Positions 45,821 to 53,763 of a DNA stretch of 64,000 nucleotides are shown piece after piece; the first letter of the stretch is position 1; every line of letters begins with the position of its first letter. Made by a program: the position numbers and the translations under genes. Source of the stretch: Marispirochaeta sp964554875 (lineage in GTDB: Bacteria > Spirochaetota > Spirochaetia > JC444 > Marispirochaetaceae). The notes beneath the pieces were generated by a model that saw nothing but the letters and a program-made list of their open reading frames with translations, did not search any database and was not told where the DNA came from. The stretch is taken from the NCBI GenBank assembly GCA_964554875.1, contig CAZKQJ010000027.1, positions 1 to 64,000 of the forward strand. The letters are read 5' to 3'.

Positions 45821-45878
45821 CCCTATATGGGACCATATGCCCTATATGGAATACCTTGGCAAGAGTCCCAAAATAGGG
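45821..45878. promoter_or_regulatory. Three CCCTATATGGG-like repeats before the PfkB kinase gene
   Basis: CCCTATATGGG (45821-45831, a perfect palindrome), CCCTATATGGA (45840-45850) and CCCAAAATAGGG (45867-45878) follow each other at regular distances. A good -10 (TATACT, 45888-45893) comes next, with a poor -35 (GTCCCA) overlapped by the third copy. This looks like the operator set of an unknown regulator, possibly an activator. Confidence 0.55.
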
Positions 45879-45918
45879 TATCAGTGATATACTAATCAAA
45901 ACTGAACAGGAGGTTTGT

Positions 45919-47013
45919 ATGTTAAAAATTCGACCCCGGGAAGAGTGTCAATATGCCTGTGTTTCCCTTGGAGAAATCATGCTTCGCCTGGATCCCGGTG
46001 ACGGCCGGGTCCGGACTGCCCGTTCCTTCCAGGCCTGGGAAGGCGGCGGAGAATACAACGTCACCAGAGGATTGCGCAAGTGTTTCAATCTTCCCACAGC
46101 GGTTGTTACCGCCTTCGCCGAAAACGAGATCGGGCATTTAATCGAAGATTTTATTATGCAGGGTGGTGTGGACACCCGTTTCATTAAATGGGTTCCCTTT
46201 GACGGGATTGGCCGCAATGTCCGCAACGGCCTTAACTTTACGGAAAAGGGCTATGGAATCCGGGCAGCCCTGGGGAATTCCGACCGGGGCAACACCGCAT
46301 CCAGTCAGCTGAAGGCCGGAGACATCGACTGGGAAGAGATCTTCGGCAAGGCAGGGTCCCGCTGGTTCCATACCGGAGGCATCTTTGCCGCCCTTTCGGA
46401 GACGACCCCCGATGTCGTTATCGAGGCCATGAAGGCCGCCAAAAAGCACGGAACCATCATCTCCTACGATCTGAACTACCGTCCGTCCCTGTGGAAGGGA
46501 ATCGGCGGCAAGGAGAAGGCTCAGGAGGTGAACCGGGAAATCGCCAAGTACGTTGATGTAATGATCGGCAATGAAGAGGACTTTACCGCCAGCCTCGGTT
46601 TTGAGGTCGAGGGGGCCGACGAAAACCTCACGGTTCTTCCCATCGAAGGCTACAAGAAGATGATCGAGACCGCCATCAAGACCTATCCCAACTTCAAGGT
46701 TGTGGCCACTACCCTGCGGACGGTACATTCAGCCAGCGTCAACGACTGGGGAGCCCTCTGCTGGCATGACGGCGAGATTCACGAGGCGGAGCACCGGGAA
46801 AAACTGGAAATCTACGACCGGGTCGGCGGCGGCGACAGCTTTGCTTCCGGACTGATTTACGGTTTTCTGGCTTTCAATGATGCCGCCCAGGCTGTTGAGT
46901 ATGGCGCCGCCCATGGCGCGCTGGCCATGACCACCCCGGGAGATACCTCGATGGCAACCCTGAAAGAGGTGGAGAGGATCGTCGGCGGCGGAAGCGCCAG
47001 GGTTATTCGATAG
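45919..47013 (+). CDS. PfkB-family sugar kinase, 2-keto-3-deoxygluconate kinase-like
   Basis: The 364-residue ribokinase-fold enzyme has the substrate-side opening VSLGEIMLRLDPGDGRVR and GGGEYNVTRGL, the internal stretch SYDLNYRPSLWKG typical of KDG kinases, and the PfkB signature RVGGGDSFASGLIYGF with the catalytic Asp. It probably phosphorylates 2-keto-3-deoxygluconate or a similar sugar acid in the cytoplasm. ACAGGAGG precedes the ATG. It stands alone, with a repeat-rich control region. Confidence 0.85.
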   Translation: MLKIRPREECQYACVSLGEIMLRLDPGDGRVRTARSFQAWEGGGEYNVTRGLRKCFNLPTAVVTAFAENEIGHLIEDFIMQGGVDTRFIKWVPFDGIGRNVRNGLNFTEKGYGIRAALGNSDRGNTASSQLKAGDIDWEEIFGKAGSRWFHTGGIFAALSETTPDVVIEAMKAAKKHGTIISYDLNYRPSLWKGIGGKEKAQEVNREIAKYVDVMIGNEEDFTASLGFEVEGADENLTVLPIEGYKKMIETAIKTYPNFKVVATTLRTVHSASVNDWGALCWHDGEIHEAEHREKLEIYDRVGGGDSFASGLIYGFLAFNDAAQAVEYGAAHGALAMTTPGDTSMATLKEVERIVGGGSARVIR

Positions 47014-47025
47014 ATCGATTCCTGT

Positions 47026-47063
47026 GATCCTTCGCCGAATTGTTGATTTTTCGGCGGAGGATC
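47026..47063 (+). other. Hairpin between the PfkB gene and ferredoxin gene
   Basis: GATCCTTCGCCGAA pairs with TTCGGCGGAGGATC over 14 positions with one G-T pair. No clear T-run follows, so it may be a weak terminator of the kinase gene or a leader structure of the ferredoxin message. Confidence 0.45.
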
Positions 47064-47088
47064 GCTATCTTGTATCAAGGAGGAATCA

Positions 47089-47310
47089 ATGGCTGATAAA
47101 AATGATAAGGTAGCCGGGAACGTCGACGGCGTCTGGTATGTTGACAACAACTGCATAAGCTGCGGCCTTTGCGTCAGCGAGGCTCCGGAGGTCTTCAAGA
47201 CCAACGACGAAGACAAGGCCTATGTTTTTCACCAGGTTCCCGCGGATGATCCGGAGGCGAACTCCGCCAAGGACAGTTGTCCGGTGGAAGCCATCGGAAA
47301 CGACGGCTGA
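47089..47310 (+). CDS. Single-cluster ferredoxin
   Basis: The 73-residue acidic protein carries one [4Fe-4S] cluster motif: CISCGLC near residue 22-28 and the fourth ligand in DSCPVEAI near the end, the pattern of Thermotoga/Desulfovibrio-type monocluster ferredoxins. It serves as a soluble one-electron carrier. AAGGAGG precedes the ATG. No redox partner gene is adjacent. Confidence 0.93.
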   Translation: MADKNDKVAGNVDGVWYVDNNCISCGLCVSEAPEVFKTNDEDKAYVFHQVPADDPEANSAKDSCPVEAIGNDG

Positions 47311-47381
47311 ACCGGATACTGCGGAAGAAAACGAGTGTCAGCGGATTGCCGGCATGATTCGATGTCGGTTTTCCGCTTTTT

Positions 47382-49352
47382 TTATTCCCTTCCCATCAGG
47401 TAGCCGCTCATCTCCTCTTCCCGTCTCACGATAAAGATCTCCAGATCCGAATCCTCCAGCCGGGCGAAGGCCCCGAAGGTACTGGACTTGTTTATGTCTA
47501 TGTCGAAGCCGCCGTGAATATAGGTTGTATGGTAAAAGGATAGGCGTTTTTCCGGATGGATTCCCTTGCGCAGAAACGTCTGTGCTCCCTGGCGGATCAG
47601 GCGGAGTTTTTCCAGGGCATCGCTGCGGGAAGATATCGACCAGACCCCGAACTGTATGGGATTCCCTTCCACATTCAGGTCTCCCAGGAACTCCCCCCTT
47701 ACGAGCTTGTCCCGGGGTTTCCCGAGGTAGGGTACGAAATCAAGGTGTTCCGCCAGTTTGCGGTCCGTGGCAAGAAAGTTGCCGGTTTCCGGGTCCGCGG
47801 TAAAAATGATTACATTTCTGTATGCCTGGCCGTAACTGCGGAAGAGGGATGCCCAGTAGCTGTCCATATCCACCGAATCTTGCAGGATACTCATGCGCCG
47901 ACGTATCTCCCTGCTTATGTCCAGAAGCCAGAAATTATAGCGCTCCATATCGCTTTTATACCCGGCTATCTCATGTTCCAGATCTGCTTCGCTTTTGCGT
48001 CCCTGCAGGTAGGCGAGAATCGAGCGATAGATATCCCGGATATTGTGGTAGCGGCTGAAGCGGAGGATCAGGTCGAAGAGAAATATCTCTATCTTGCGAA
48101 CCTGCCATATGTATGCCACCACCTCCCGACGGGGAGTCCTGGGGCCGACCATGGCGACCTCCCAGAGGTCCTTGAACTCGTTGTAGCGGCGGTTCATACG
48201 GACAAACCAGGTAGAAACTGTCTCGGTATGCTTGGCAAAGCGTATTGTCCAGGAGGTCCCCTGGCCCATTATGCTGTTTACCTCGATGTTTTCCGGTCCG
48301 AAGGCTGCGTAGATCTGCTGGGTACCGATACCCTCGCCGGTTTTTCTGCCCTTGGTGGTACGTCCTACAAAGCGGGGATATCCCCGGGAGTCCCTGGATA
48401 GCAGCTCCTCGGGCATTCCGGTGCCGTTGTCCGCTATGGTAAGGATCAGGAAGTCCCCTTTTTCCCGCATGACGATGTCGATTATCCCCTTGCGTCCCGA
48501 CTCCTCGATGGCGTCCAGGGCGTTGGAGACCAGATTCACCATGGCCCTTCCGATATTCACATGATAACCTTGAATAGTTGGTGCCCCGGTATCGAGATCG
48601 AGCCGCAGTTCGCAGCGTACGTTAGACCCCTGCACATAGGGGACGATACGTTCGAAGATCAGTTCCAGAAGATCAACCTCGTGGATAATCTTCATGCTGT
48701 CCCGGAAGGAATTGAGGATATTGATCAGGGTGGTGGATTCGCGGTTGATGCTTTCCACGATGGTATCGCTGTTCTCGGTACCGAGGGCCTCGACCATGGA
48801 GTTTATGAGCCGCGCCACCTTGCGGGCGTCGTGGCGGGTCTTGCTGATCTCTTCCGGGGCCAGGCTGCGGTTGAGCCCCTCTGCGGATCGTGTGAGGATC
48901 GCCCCGCAGCAGGAAACCAGCCGGTGGTAGACAAGCTTGCGGTAGGCTATGGAGCTGTCGGGTTCAAAGCCTTTGTTGCGGAAAAACTCCACCGTATCCG
49001 CCTGGCGTTCCCAGATATAGATGTACACCGAGGCTTCCCGGGGAATATTGCGGGCCAGATGTTCGATAAAGCTCGTGCCGATTCCCCGACCCCGGCCGAA
49101 GGGGCTGGTGACGATCTTGTAGATCAGAAACTCCTCCCCCGCCTGGTCGGAGTAAACAAGCATATACCCGAGGATTTCACCCTCCTCGACCCAGACATAG
49201 CTGTGGGTGTAGTCCTTCTGGACCGCCGGGTTATGGATAAAGGGTGAGGGTATGACGAAGGTATCGATATTCAGGAGGGGATTGCGGATGACCCGCTCCT
49301 CGATCTTCGGGTTCATGTTCTGAATGGAATCGTTGTGTTCCTGAGGCTGCAT
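47382..49352 (-). CDS. GNAT acetyltransferase fused to a histidine kinase-like module
   Basis: The product (about 656 residues) combines an N-terminal GNAT fold (about 35-150; IVTSPFGRGRGIGTSFIEHL is the acetyl-CoA loop) with a helical dimerisation region (SKTRHDARKVARLINSM) and an HATPase domain with NLVSNALDAIEES, IADNGTGMPEELL and GEGIGTQQIYAAFG. The C-terminal 270 residues match no domain I know and include an all-helical part and a beta-rich end. There is no receiver or membrane segment. It may be a metabolite-sensing kinase or a protein acetylase controlled by ATP binding; both are inference. The start is uncertain (TTG 49388, ATG 49373, 49352 or 49316). Confidence 0.75.
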   Translation of the reverse strand: MQPQEHNDSIQNMNPKIEERVIRNPLLNIDTFVIPSPFIHNPAVQKDYTHSYVWVEEGEILGYMLVYSDQAGEEFLIYKIVTSPFGRGRGIGTSFIEHLARNIPREASVYIYIWERQADTVEFFRNKGFEPDSSIAYRKLVYHRLVSCCGAILTRSAEGLNRSLAPEEISKTRHDARKVARLINSMVEALGTENSDTIVESINRESTTLINILNSFRDSMKIIHEVDLLELIFERIVPYVQGSNVRCELRLDLDTGAPTIQGYHVNIGRAMVNLVSNALDAIEESGRKGIIDIVMREKGDFLILTIADNGTGMPEELLSRDSRGYPRFVGRTTKGRKTGEGIGTQQIYAAFGPENIEVNSIMGQGTSWTIRFAKHTETVSTWFVRMNRRYNEFKDLWEVAMVGPRTPRREVVAYIWQVRKIEIFLFDLILRFSRYHNIRDIYRSILAYLQGRKSEADLEHEIAGYKSDMERYNFWLLDISREIRRRMSILQDSVDMDSYWASLFRSYGQAYRNVIIFTADPETGNFLATDRKLAEHLDFVPYLGKPRDKLVRGEFLGDLNVEGNPIQFGVWSISSRSDALEKLRLIRQGAQTFLRKGIHPEKRLSFYHTTYIHGGFDIDINKSSTFGAFARLEDSDLEIFIVRREEEMSGYLMGRE

Positions 49353-49417
49353 GCAGTTCAGACTACACCGCATGGGGGATAAAGACAATTACTGGAGACT
49401 GCTCCTGAAGTGCTGTC

Positions 49418-50161
49418 TCACTCCTGGTCCCCCACGGGGATATCCTTCTCCGTGATATTGCCTTCCACAAGGTCGATGGAGCGGTGAAAGCGGCGAAAGT
49501 ACTCCTCTTCAATCTCTTTGCCCCGTTTTGCAGACCGGCGGACCCATTTCAATCGCAGTTCGGCAAGATCATCCTCCGAAAGCTGCCAGGAAAGAGAGCT
49601 CCGGCGAAGACGGTCTCCCAGGCGGGAGAGGATTATCGCAGCGGAGACAGAAACATTGAGGCTTTCGGCGAAACCGCACATGGGAATGCACAGAAACTCA
49701 TCAGCCGTTTTCCGTATCTCCGGGCTGATTCCGTCCCGCTCGTTACCGAATACCAGTGCGGCAGGACCACGATCCAGGGAAAAATCGTAGAGGGAGCAGG
49801 CGCTGCTGTCCGGAACGGTGGCAACAATGCGATACCCTCGCCGTTTCAGGGCGGACAGGGCTGTTCGGGTATTGTCCGGGTTATCCTTGTAGCGCCGTAT
49901 ACTGAGCCACTGGGATGTTCCCAGGGCCACGTGGCGGTTGATGGTGGGCAGCCGGTTCCGGTTTTCAATGATATGTACATCCTGGATTCCGAAGCAATCG
50001 CAGCTGCGCAGAAGGGCGCTGGCGTTCTGACTGTAGTAGAGATCCTCCGCAACAAGGGCCAGATAACGGGTACGCAGGGAAGAGACCTCCACAATACGCT
50101 TGAATCTATCCCCGGTTACATGCCGGGACAGCATCGTCAAGAGTTCATCGTTGTTGATCAT
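49418..50161 (-). CDS. SpoU/TrmH-family tRNA or rRNA ribose methyltransferase
   Basis: The 247-residue SPOUT enzyme has the three family motifs: NASALLRSCDCFGIQDVHII, ALVFGNERDGIS and IPMCGFAESLNVSVSAAIIL. The basic C-terminal tail and the N-terminal extension (LLTMLSRHVTGDRFKRI) are those of TrmH, which 2'-O-methylates G18 of tRNA. The exact target is not certain. It lies just after the RRM gene on the same strand, separated by a terminator. Confidence 0.88.
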   Translation of the reverse strand: MINNDELLTMLSRHVTGDRFKRIVEVSSLRTRYLALVAEDLYYSQNASALLRSCDCFGIQDVHIIENRNRLPTINRHVALGTSQWLSIRRYKDNPDNTRTALSALKRRGYRIVATVPDSSACSLYDFSLDRGPAALVFGNERDGISPEIRKTADEFLCIPMCGFAESLNVSVSAAIILSRLGDRLRRSSLSWQLSEDDLAELRLKWVRRSAKRGKEIEEEYFRRFHRSIDLVEGNITEKDIPVGDQE

Positions 50162-50181
50162 TATTGAATGTGCCGGGCAGT

Positions 50182-50215
50182 AAAACCCCGGAGCTGCGAA
50201 ACAACGCCCTCCGGG
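50182..50215 (-). terminator. Terminator of the RRM protein gene
   Basis: On the minus strand CCCGGAG and CTCCGGG frame a 15-base loop and are followed by GTTTTAC, just past the stop of the RRM gene. Confidence 0.65.
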
Positions 50216-50224
50216 ATTAATGTT

Positions 50225-50491
50225 TTAGAACCTGGAGGGGCTCTCCTTTTCTACTGCTTCCCGAACTTTCAATTGTCTGCCGTCAAGCTCAGCGCCGTCC
50301 AGAGCCGACAGAACGGCCGAAGCCTCTTCGGGGGATTCCATCTCGACGAAAGCAAAACCCTTGGAACGACGGGTTTCGCGGTCGGTGATGATGCGTACCG
50401 ATGTTACGGTACCGTACTGGCTGAAAAGTTCACGGAGACTGTCTTCGTCGGACTGGTAGCTGACGTTTCCGACGTAAAGTTTGTTGGACAT
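50225..50491 (-). CDS. RRM-type RNA-binding protein
   Basis: The 88-residue protein is a single RNA recognition motif with RNP2 (LYVGNV) and RNP1 (KGFAFVEM) complete. ATG 50491 is chosen because GAGGG precedes it and the family starts there; the open frame extends far upstream without homology. Such small RRM proteins are common in spirochaetes and cyanobacteria and are often induced in the cold. The gene has its own promoter, a leader of about 70 bases with two small hairpins and its own terminator. Confidence 0.93.
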   Translation of the reverse strand: MSNKLYVGNVSYQSDEDSLRELFSQYGTVTSVRIITDRETRRSKGFAFVEMESPEEASAVLSALDGAELDGRQLKVREAVEKESPSRF

Positions 50492-50567
50492 CCAATGGCC
50501 CTCATGTAATGATGAAAAATAGGCATCTATCCAAGGGATAGTCGTCTTGTAGACGTACGCCGAAAAA

Positions 50568-50596
50568 AGAGTAGAGTATTGGCTGTAAACTGTCAA
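50568..50596 (-). promoter_or_regulatory. Promoter of the RRM gene
   Basis: On the minus strand TTGACA (50591-50596), exactly 17 bases and TACTCT (50568-50573) form a strong promoter. The resulting leader to ATG 50491 includes GTCTACAAGAC and CTATCCCTTGGATAG, each able to fold into a short hairpin. Confidence 0.6.
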
Positions 50597-50668
50597 TTTC
50601 TTTTTTCCCGGAGCTTCCAAAATCGTGGTATTTTTATCACAATTGTCGTTGCTACGGCTTAACAGGAG

Positions 50669-51442
50669 ATGATTTTGCTGGATATTGCCCTGTTGGCGGA
50701 CCTCAAGGAGCGCAGGCTGGCGGAAGAAGGAATCTGCGTCGGCGAAGGCCGTTTTGTCGTGGAACGAATGCTCGCAGAAGGACTTGAGCCCCTGCTTATC
50801 GCTACAGTCCCCGGTATGCTGGAGGGGCTTCGAAAGCTGTCTGGTGAATCTTTGCCGATACAGGTTCTGCCGCAGCCGGAGATCGCACGTATTGCCGGCT
50901 ATCCTTTTCACCGGGGAGTGCTTGGCGCCTTTCGCAGACCGGTTTTCCGGACTGTCCGGGAGCTGCTCGATGAAGGAGCCGGACCGGTCCTCGTACTGGA
51001 CGGCATTACCGATCCTGTCAACCTGGGCGGGATACTGCGCAGCGCGGCGGCTTTCCATGTCGACAGGCTTATTCTGGGAAAGGGCTGCGGAGATCCCTAT
51101 TCCAGACGAGGCATTCGTGCTTCCATGGCCGCGTGTTTTTCCCTCTCCCTGGCGGCGGAAGGGGAAAGCAGGGAAACCGGAGGTCTTATCCGGAGCAGGG
51201 GATACCGGCTGATCGGGGCAGATCTCTGTCCCGGGGCCGTACCCGCAGGCGGACTTGCCATGGATGATAGAAGTGTTCTGGTTCTGGGCAACGAAGGTCA
51301 TGGCCTCAGCGATACCTGGCGCAGCAGCTGTGAAGTCTTTGTCATGATTCCCATCTCCTCGAAGGTGGACTCCCTGAATGTCGGAGTGGCCTCGGGTATA
51401 CTGCTGTATGAGCTTGTCCGGAAAAAAAGTGTTATGGTATAA
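50669..51442 (+). CDS. SpoU/TrmH-family RNA methyltransferase (RlmB/TsnR-like)
   Basis: The 257-residue SPOUT enzyme has LVLDGITDPVNLGGILRSAAAF, VLVLGNEGHGLS and VMIPISSKVDSLNVGVASGILLYE, plus an N-terminal substrate-binding domain (VGEGRFVVERMLAEGLEP) of the 23S rRNA ribose methyltransferase type. The ATG touches the AGGAG site, so TTG at 50675, six bases after AGGAG, may be the true start. It is divergent from the RRM gene and closely followed by the PrsW-like gene. Confidence 0.88.
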   Translation: MILLDIALLADLKERRLAEEGICVGEGRFVVERMLAEGLEPLLIATVPGMLEGLRKLSGESLPIQVLPQPEIARIAGYPFHRGVLGAFRRPVFRTVRELLDEGAGPVLVLDGITDPVNLGGILRSAAAFHVDRLILGKGCGDPYSRRGIRASMAACFSLSLAAEGESRETGGLIRSRGYRLIGADLCPGAVPAGGLAMDDRSVLVLGNEGHGLSDTWRSSCEVFVMIPISSKVDSLNVGVASGILLYELVRKKSVMV

Positions 51443-51456
51443 AGGAGTTAAGTGTA

Positions 51457-52152
51457 ATGTCGGCTGTACCCATTATTATGGCGATTATTCCTTCCCTGGT
51501 ACTGGTCTTTCTGTTCATGCGCTTTGACCGAAGACGGCCTGAACCCAAGGGAGAAATTATGCGGGCCTTCATGCTGGGGGTCTTTTCCACCTTTCCAGTC
51601 CTGATTCTTGAAGTTCTCGTCGACACATTTTTCAGTCCCTGGTTTATCAATCCTCTGTATCTGGCGATTCTGGAGGCCTTTATTGTCGCCGCTCTCTGCG
51701 AGGAGGGTATAAAACTGATGGTGGTACGCTATTTTCTCTACCGACGCAGCCATTTTAACGAGGTAATGGACGGTATTGTCTACACCGTTGCTGCGGGACT
51801 CGGTTTTGCCTGTCTCGAGAACATTATCTACGTCGCCTCCGGAGGCATTGCAGTAGCCCTGACCAGGGCCTTTACCGCCGTACCTCTGCACGCTGTCTGT
51901 TCGGCACTTCTCGGATACGCTCTTGGAGTAGCCCGTTTTGCCCCCACCGCCGCGGAAGAGCAGCGGCTTATCGCAGGCGGGCTCTTTCTGGCGGTCTTTA
52001 TTCACGGAACCTATAACTTCCTGCTGTTTATGGTACCCTTCTGGGGAGGCCTGTCTGCTCTGGGAGTTTTTCCGCTTCTGTTTATCGCTGCCCGGATGGT
52101 ACGGGAACGCCTGCGCCGGGCGGAACTCGCGGACCGGAATCAGGGACGCTGA
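51457..52152 (+). CDS. PrsW-like intramembrane metalloprotease
   Basis: The 231-residue protein has about eight membrane helices and the PrsW/CAAX-related motifs CEEGIKLMVV (EExxK), CLENIIYVA, LHAVCSALLGY and FIHGTYNFLL, whose Glu and His residues would bind the metal. PrsW cleaves an anti-sigma factor in Bacillus; no anti-sigma gene is visible here, so its substrate is open. It starts 15 bases after the methyltransferase gene behind AAGGAG. Confidence 0.85.
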   Translation: MSAVPIIMAIIPSLVLVFLFMRFDRRRPEPKGEIMRAFMLGVFSTFPVLILEVLVDTFFSPWFINPLYLAILEAFIVAALCEEGIKLMVVRYFLYRRSHFNEVMDGIVYTVAAGLGFACLENIIYVASGGIAVALTRAFTAVPLHAVCSALLGYALGVARFAPTAAEEQRLIAGGLFLAVFIHGTYNFLLFMVPFWGGLSALGVFPLLFIAARMVRERLRRAELADRNQGR

Positions 52153-52268
52153 ATAAGACATCTTAAGCCTCCCGGAAGCCCTTGACCCTCTCTTCTACGC
52201 TGTGGAATCCTGTAGCGGTTGCAATCCTGCTTATCCAGAAACTATACACTGCAACGGAGGAGTCTGTA

Positions 52269-53237
52269 ATGAAGATTGTTGTGCTTGACGGGTATACCCT
52301 CAATCCGGGAGACCTCAGCTGGAAGGGCCTTGAAGCATTGGGTGAGGTAAAGGTATACGATCGTACCCCCTTTGATGAGAAGACCATTATCGAACGGGCA
52401 CAGGGGGCGGAGATTGTGCTGACCAATAAAACTCCCTTGTCTAAAACAGCGATAGAGTCCCTGAAGAATCTCAGGTATATCGGCGTCCTGGCCACCGGCT
52501 ATAACATTGTTGATACTGAGAGCGCAGCCGCCAGGGGCGTTCCGGTGACCAATATTCCCACCTACGGAACCTTTTCTGTAGCCCAGATGGCAATGGCCCA
52601 TATTCTCCACTTCTGCCATCATGTCAAGGAGCACTCAGATACCGTCATGGCCGGGGACTGGGCCGCGGGAGAGGATTTCTGCTACTGGAATTTTCCCCTG
52701 ATTGAGCTGGCTGGAAAAACCATGGGTATTATCGGTTTCGGCCGGATAGGCCGGGCCCTGGGTAAAATGGCCGATGCCTTCGGCATGAAGGTCCTGGCCC
52801 ACGATGTCTACCAGGGGAATTCTCCCGACTGGGAGGGATTTCGTTTTACCAGCATTGAGGAGCTTTTACAGGAGTCCGACTTTGTCAGTCTGAATTGCCC
52901 GTTGACTCCGGAGAATACGGGGTTTATTAACAGTACAAGCCTGAAAACCATGAAGAAGAGCGCCTTTCTCGTGAATGTCTCCCGGGGACCGCTGATTGTC
53001 GCCGAAGATCTGGCCGCAGCCCTGAAGAACGGTGATATTGCCGGAGCCGGACTCGATGTTCTGGCCGCCGAGCCCCCGGAGAAGGATAACATACTGTACG
53101 GAGCCCCGAACCTGACCGTTACCCCCCACATTGCCTGGGCGACTCTGGATGCCAGAAGCCGCCTCATGAAAACGGCGGTGGAGAACGTCAAGGTATTCCT
53201 GGACGGGACGACCCGGAATTCCGTTAACGGAGTCTGA
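52269..53237 (+). CDS. D-2-hydroxyacid dehydrogenase (glycerate/hydroxypyruvate type)
   Basis: The 322-residue NAD(P)-dependent enzyme has the Rossmann loop MGIIGFGRIGRALGKMA, the catalytic Arg in NVSRGPLIV, Glu in the LAAEPPEKDN stretch and His in TPHIAWAT. Its closest relatives are glycerate or hydroxypyruvate reductases. ATG 52269 is chosen for the GGAGGAG site and normal length; an open extension reaches 52182. A terminator follows. Confidence 0.92.
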   Translation: MKIVVLDGYTLNPGDLSWKGLEALGEVKVYDRTPFDEKTIIERAQGAEIVLTNKTPLSKTAIESLKNLRYIGVLATGYNIVDTESAAARGVPVTNIPTYGTFSVAQMAMAHILHFCHHVKEHSDTVMAGDWAAGEDFCYWNFPLIELAGKTMGIIGFGRIGRALGKMADAFGMKVLAHDVYQGNSPDWEGFRFTSIEELLQESDFVSLNCPLTPENTGFINSTSLKTMKKSAFLVNVSRGPLIVAEDLAAALKNGDIAGAGLDVLAAEPPEKDNILYGAPNLTVTPHIAWATLDARSRLMKTAVENVKVFLDGTTRNSVNGV

Positions 53238-53246
53238 GCTTTTTAC

Positions 53247-53278
53247 TCCCGGGGGCAGTGTCTGCGCCCGGGATTTTC
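53247..53278 (+). terminator. Terminator after the hydroxyacid dehydrogenase gene
   Basis: TCCCGGG and CCCGGGA frame a 13-base loop and are followed by TTTTCGT. Confidence 0.75.
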
Positions 53279-53310
53279 GTATATACTGCAGAAAACACAA
53301 GGAGGTTCAT

Positions 53311-53763
53311 ATGGTTCAGGACCGTTTGACCAATGGAGAAAAATACACCTTTCTGGGTAAAAACTTCATCGATGCTTTCAAGTTTCTGGCCTCTGTCAAG
53401 GCTGAAGAACTGGAGGAAGGTAAGATTACCGTAAACGGGGATGCCGTCTACGCCCTGGTTCAGAAATACACGACTAAGGACCCGTCCGAGGGGGCCCTGG
53501 AAACCCACAAACGCTATGCGGATATCCAGGTGATTCTGAAAGGCCGGGAGCGAATCGATTACTGTTTCGCCGAAGGCATGACCATTAAAACCCCCTACAG
53601 CGAAGACAGGGATGTCGCTTTCTTCGAGATGAAGGAAGCATCTCAACTGATTCTCGAAGCGGGGGATTTCGCCGTTTTTCTGCCCGACGATGCCCACGCT
53701 CCCAAACTTTCCGCGGGAGCTCCTTCGGATGTGCTCAAGATCGTGGTAAAGGTTGCCCTTTAG
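53311..53763 (+). CDS. YhcH/YjgK/YiaL-family protein
   Basis: The 150-residue cupin-like protein has the family segments ETHKRYADIQVILKGRERI, FAVFLPDDAHAPKLS and a final KIVVKV; the His, Asp and Glu residues there bind a metal. Relatives include EbgC and NanQ-type sugar anomerases or sialate-related enzymes, so a sugar-processing role is likely. ACAAGGAGG precedes the ATG. The stop codon overlaps the convergent gene by four bases. Confidence 0.88.
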   Translation: MVQDRLTNGEKYTFLGKNFIDAFKFLASVKAEELEEGKITVNGDAVYALVQKYTTKDPSEGALETHKRYADIQVILKGRERIDYCFAEGMTIKTPYSEDRDVAFFEMKEASQLILEAGDFAVFLPDDAHAPKLSAGAPSDVLKIVVKVAL

